A DNA stretch of 64,000 nucleotides, taken from contig NZ_JAFKCW010000003.1 of assembly GCF_017254835.1 (NCBI RefSeq), positions 372,001-436,000 of the forward strand, given 5' to 3'. Positions 63,124 to 64,000 of this stretch are shown here, in pieces. Under the pieces are notes generated by a model. It made no database searches. It was not told the DNA's origin and saw only the letters and a list, made by a program, of their open reading frames with translations. The position numbers and the translations under genes were made by a program. This DNA is from Algoriphagus aestuariicola. Its GTDB lineage: Bacteria; Bacteroidota; Bacteroidia; Cytophagales; Cyclobacteriaceae. The stretch's first letter is position 1. Every line of letters begins with the position of its first letter.

Positions 63124-63163
63124 GATGAAAAGTTAAATAGTAAATTGGTTAACAAATTAATTT

Positions 63164-63190
63164 GGCTTTGACTCCGCTCAGCTTGACGCA
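63164..63190 (-). repeat. dispersed repeat with core CTGAGCGRAGTCRAAG, copy 2
   Basis: On the minus strand this reads CTGAGCGGAGTCAAAG at its core, two bases different from the copy at 52309-52334. It lies between ridA and mazG. Confidence 0.55.
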
Positions 63191-63202
63191 TTTACCGCAA
63201 AT

Positions 63203-63223
63203 TGCCGACTGCCTACTGTCCTT
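63203..63223. repeat. heptad repeat array, site C, overlapping the mazG stop codon
   Basis: Three 7-bp units (TGCCGAC, TGCCTAC, TGTCCTT) run across the 3' end of mazG. The stop codon (63213-63215) falls inside the middle unit. Confidence 0.65.
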
Positions 63224-64000
63224 TAGCTTCGTTCCAATACACATCCATTTCGGCCAGCGTCATCTCGCTAAGATTTTTGCCTGCTGCTTTTGCCGCATTC
63301 TCCAAGTATTGAAATCGTTTGATGAATTTCAAATTGGTCCGTTCCAGCGCTTCCTCGGGATCAATGTCGATAAACCGGGCGTAGTTGATCAAGGAGAAAA
63401 GCATGTCGCCAAATTCAGAAGTGGCCTTTTCCCGGTCGATTTCTTGTTCGTCCGCAACATTGAATTCCGCCTTGAATTCCTGCATCTCTTCCTCCACTTT
63501 TTCCCAAACCTGATGTTTTTCCTCCCAGTCAAACCCTACTCCCCGGGCTTTCTCCTGGATTCGCATCGCCTTGATCACAGCGGGAAGCGAGCGGGGTACT
63601 CCGCCAAGGACGGATACATTGCCTTTCTCTTTCAGTTTTATCTTTTCCCAATTTTGGCTGACGGTTTCGGCATCATTTGCCTCCGTATCGCCATAGATGT
63701 GGGGATGTCGCCGAATTAGCTTTTCGCAGAGCGAATTGGTCAAAGTCGCCATGTCGAAATTGCCCTCTTCCGAACCTATCTTGGCGTAGAAAACGATATG
63801 AAGCAGGATATCTCCGAGCTCCTTCTTGACTTCCTCAGGATTGCCGTCGAGTATGGCATCGGAGAGCTCAAAAGTCTCCTCGATCGTCAAATGCCTGAGA
63901 CTCTCGGTGGTCTGCTTCCGGTCCCAGGGACACTGGGCACGGAGCTCATCCATGATGGTCAACAAGCGGTCAAAAGCAGCCAACTGTTCGGCACGGGTAC
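63213..64000 (-). CDS. mazG: nucleoside triphosphate pyrophosphohydrolase MazG (5' end outside window)
   Basis: At least 261 residues of a MazG that removes pyrophosphate from NTPs and dNTPs. The reading frame stays open to the window edge ('TRAEQ' precedes the TTG at 63983), and the family usually begins a few residues earlier, so the true start is outside. Two tandem MazG domains are visible. The first carries 'EETFELSDAIL' and 'KELGDILLHIVFYAKIG' with the acidic metal ligands. The second carries 'EEMQEFKAEF' and 'EFGDMLFSLINYARF'. The last few codons lie in heptad repeat DNA. Confidence 0.95.
   Translation of the reverse strand, partial: TRAEQLAAFDRLLTIMDELRAQCPWDRKQTTESLRHLTIEETFELSDAILDGNPEEVKKELGDILLHIVFYAKIGSEEGNFDMATLTNSLCEKLIRRHPHIYGDTEANDAETVSQNWEKIKLKEKGNVSVLGGVPRSLPAVIKAMRIQEKARGVGFDWEEKHQVWEKVEEEMQEFKAEFNVADEQEIDREKATSEFGDMLFSLINYARFIDIDPEEALERTNLKFIKRFQYLENAAKAAGKNLSEMTLAEMDVYWNEAKGQ

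Noticed and set aside
62078-63223. CRISPR array.
   Set aside because: The repeat unit is 7 bp and degenerate, with no unique spacers of 30-40 bp and no cas gene.

Overview
The window is ordinary chromosome from a member of the Bacteroidota, most likely Cytophagales and probably close to Cyclobacteriaceae such as Algoriphagus. That placement is inferred from gene content and signals. There are two TonB-dependent outer-membrane proteins (one with a C-terminal barrel family typical of the phylum), a HmuY heme lipoprotein, a bacillithiol-type YtxJ protein, a DUF4212/SSS/Acs acetate unit, and F1 beta and epsilon subunits encoded apart from the rest of the ATP synthase. Promoters show the Bacteroidota -7 element TAnnTTTG, and I saw no clear Shine-Dalgarno sequences. 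I saw no rRNA, tRNA, CRISPR array, insertion sequence or prophage.

Layout. 1-2153: end of an alpha/beta hydrolase, then a lipoprotein and outer-membrane protein pair. 2346-5554: RsmI-like methylase, M19 dipeptidase, PEGA-repeat secreted protein. 5802-10261: five-gene sugar or sugar-acid catabolic cluster. 10295-16943: pheS, fasciclin protein, large TonB-type barrel protein, YtxJ, DUF4403 lipoprotein. 16993-18732: LGFP-repeat metzincin and HEAT-repeat protein. 18840-25650: acetate unit (DUF4212, symporter, acs) and the cNMP/CBS/DUF294 plus exonuclease pair, with a 57-residue membrane protein encoded between them on the other strand. 25890-38877: ZIP transporter, ApbE, ruvB, an AT-rich ribbon-helix-helix plus membrane-protein pair, sulfatase, ftsK-lolA, pyrD, coaX, GNAT, RluA, histidine phosphatase. 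38937-42847: glpD-glpK-glpF. 42946-48853: ddl, DPP IV, a tandem lipoprotein duplication, NlpC/P60. 48910-56176: six-gene heme uptake operon. 56470-64000: small secreted protein, atpD-atpC, beta-propeller lipoprotein, fumC, membrane protein, RidA, MazG (cut by the window end).

The most interesting items are these. (1) The 5802-10261 cluster combines a UlaD/HPS-type decarboxylase, a TIM-barrel epimerase, two oxidoreductases and a lactonase, with no kinase. (2) An LGFP-repeat metzincin without a signal peptide is coupled to a HEAT-repeat gene. (3) A lipoprotein plus convergent small-gene unit has been duplicated, and one small gene is reduced to its 3' end. (4) Degenerate 7-bp repeat arrays abut the stop codons of three genes. 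(5) The heme operon promoter has matching motifs on either side of its -7 element.
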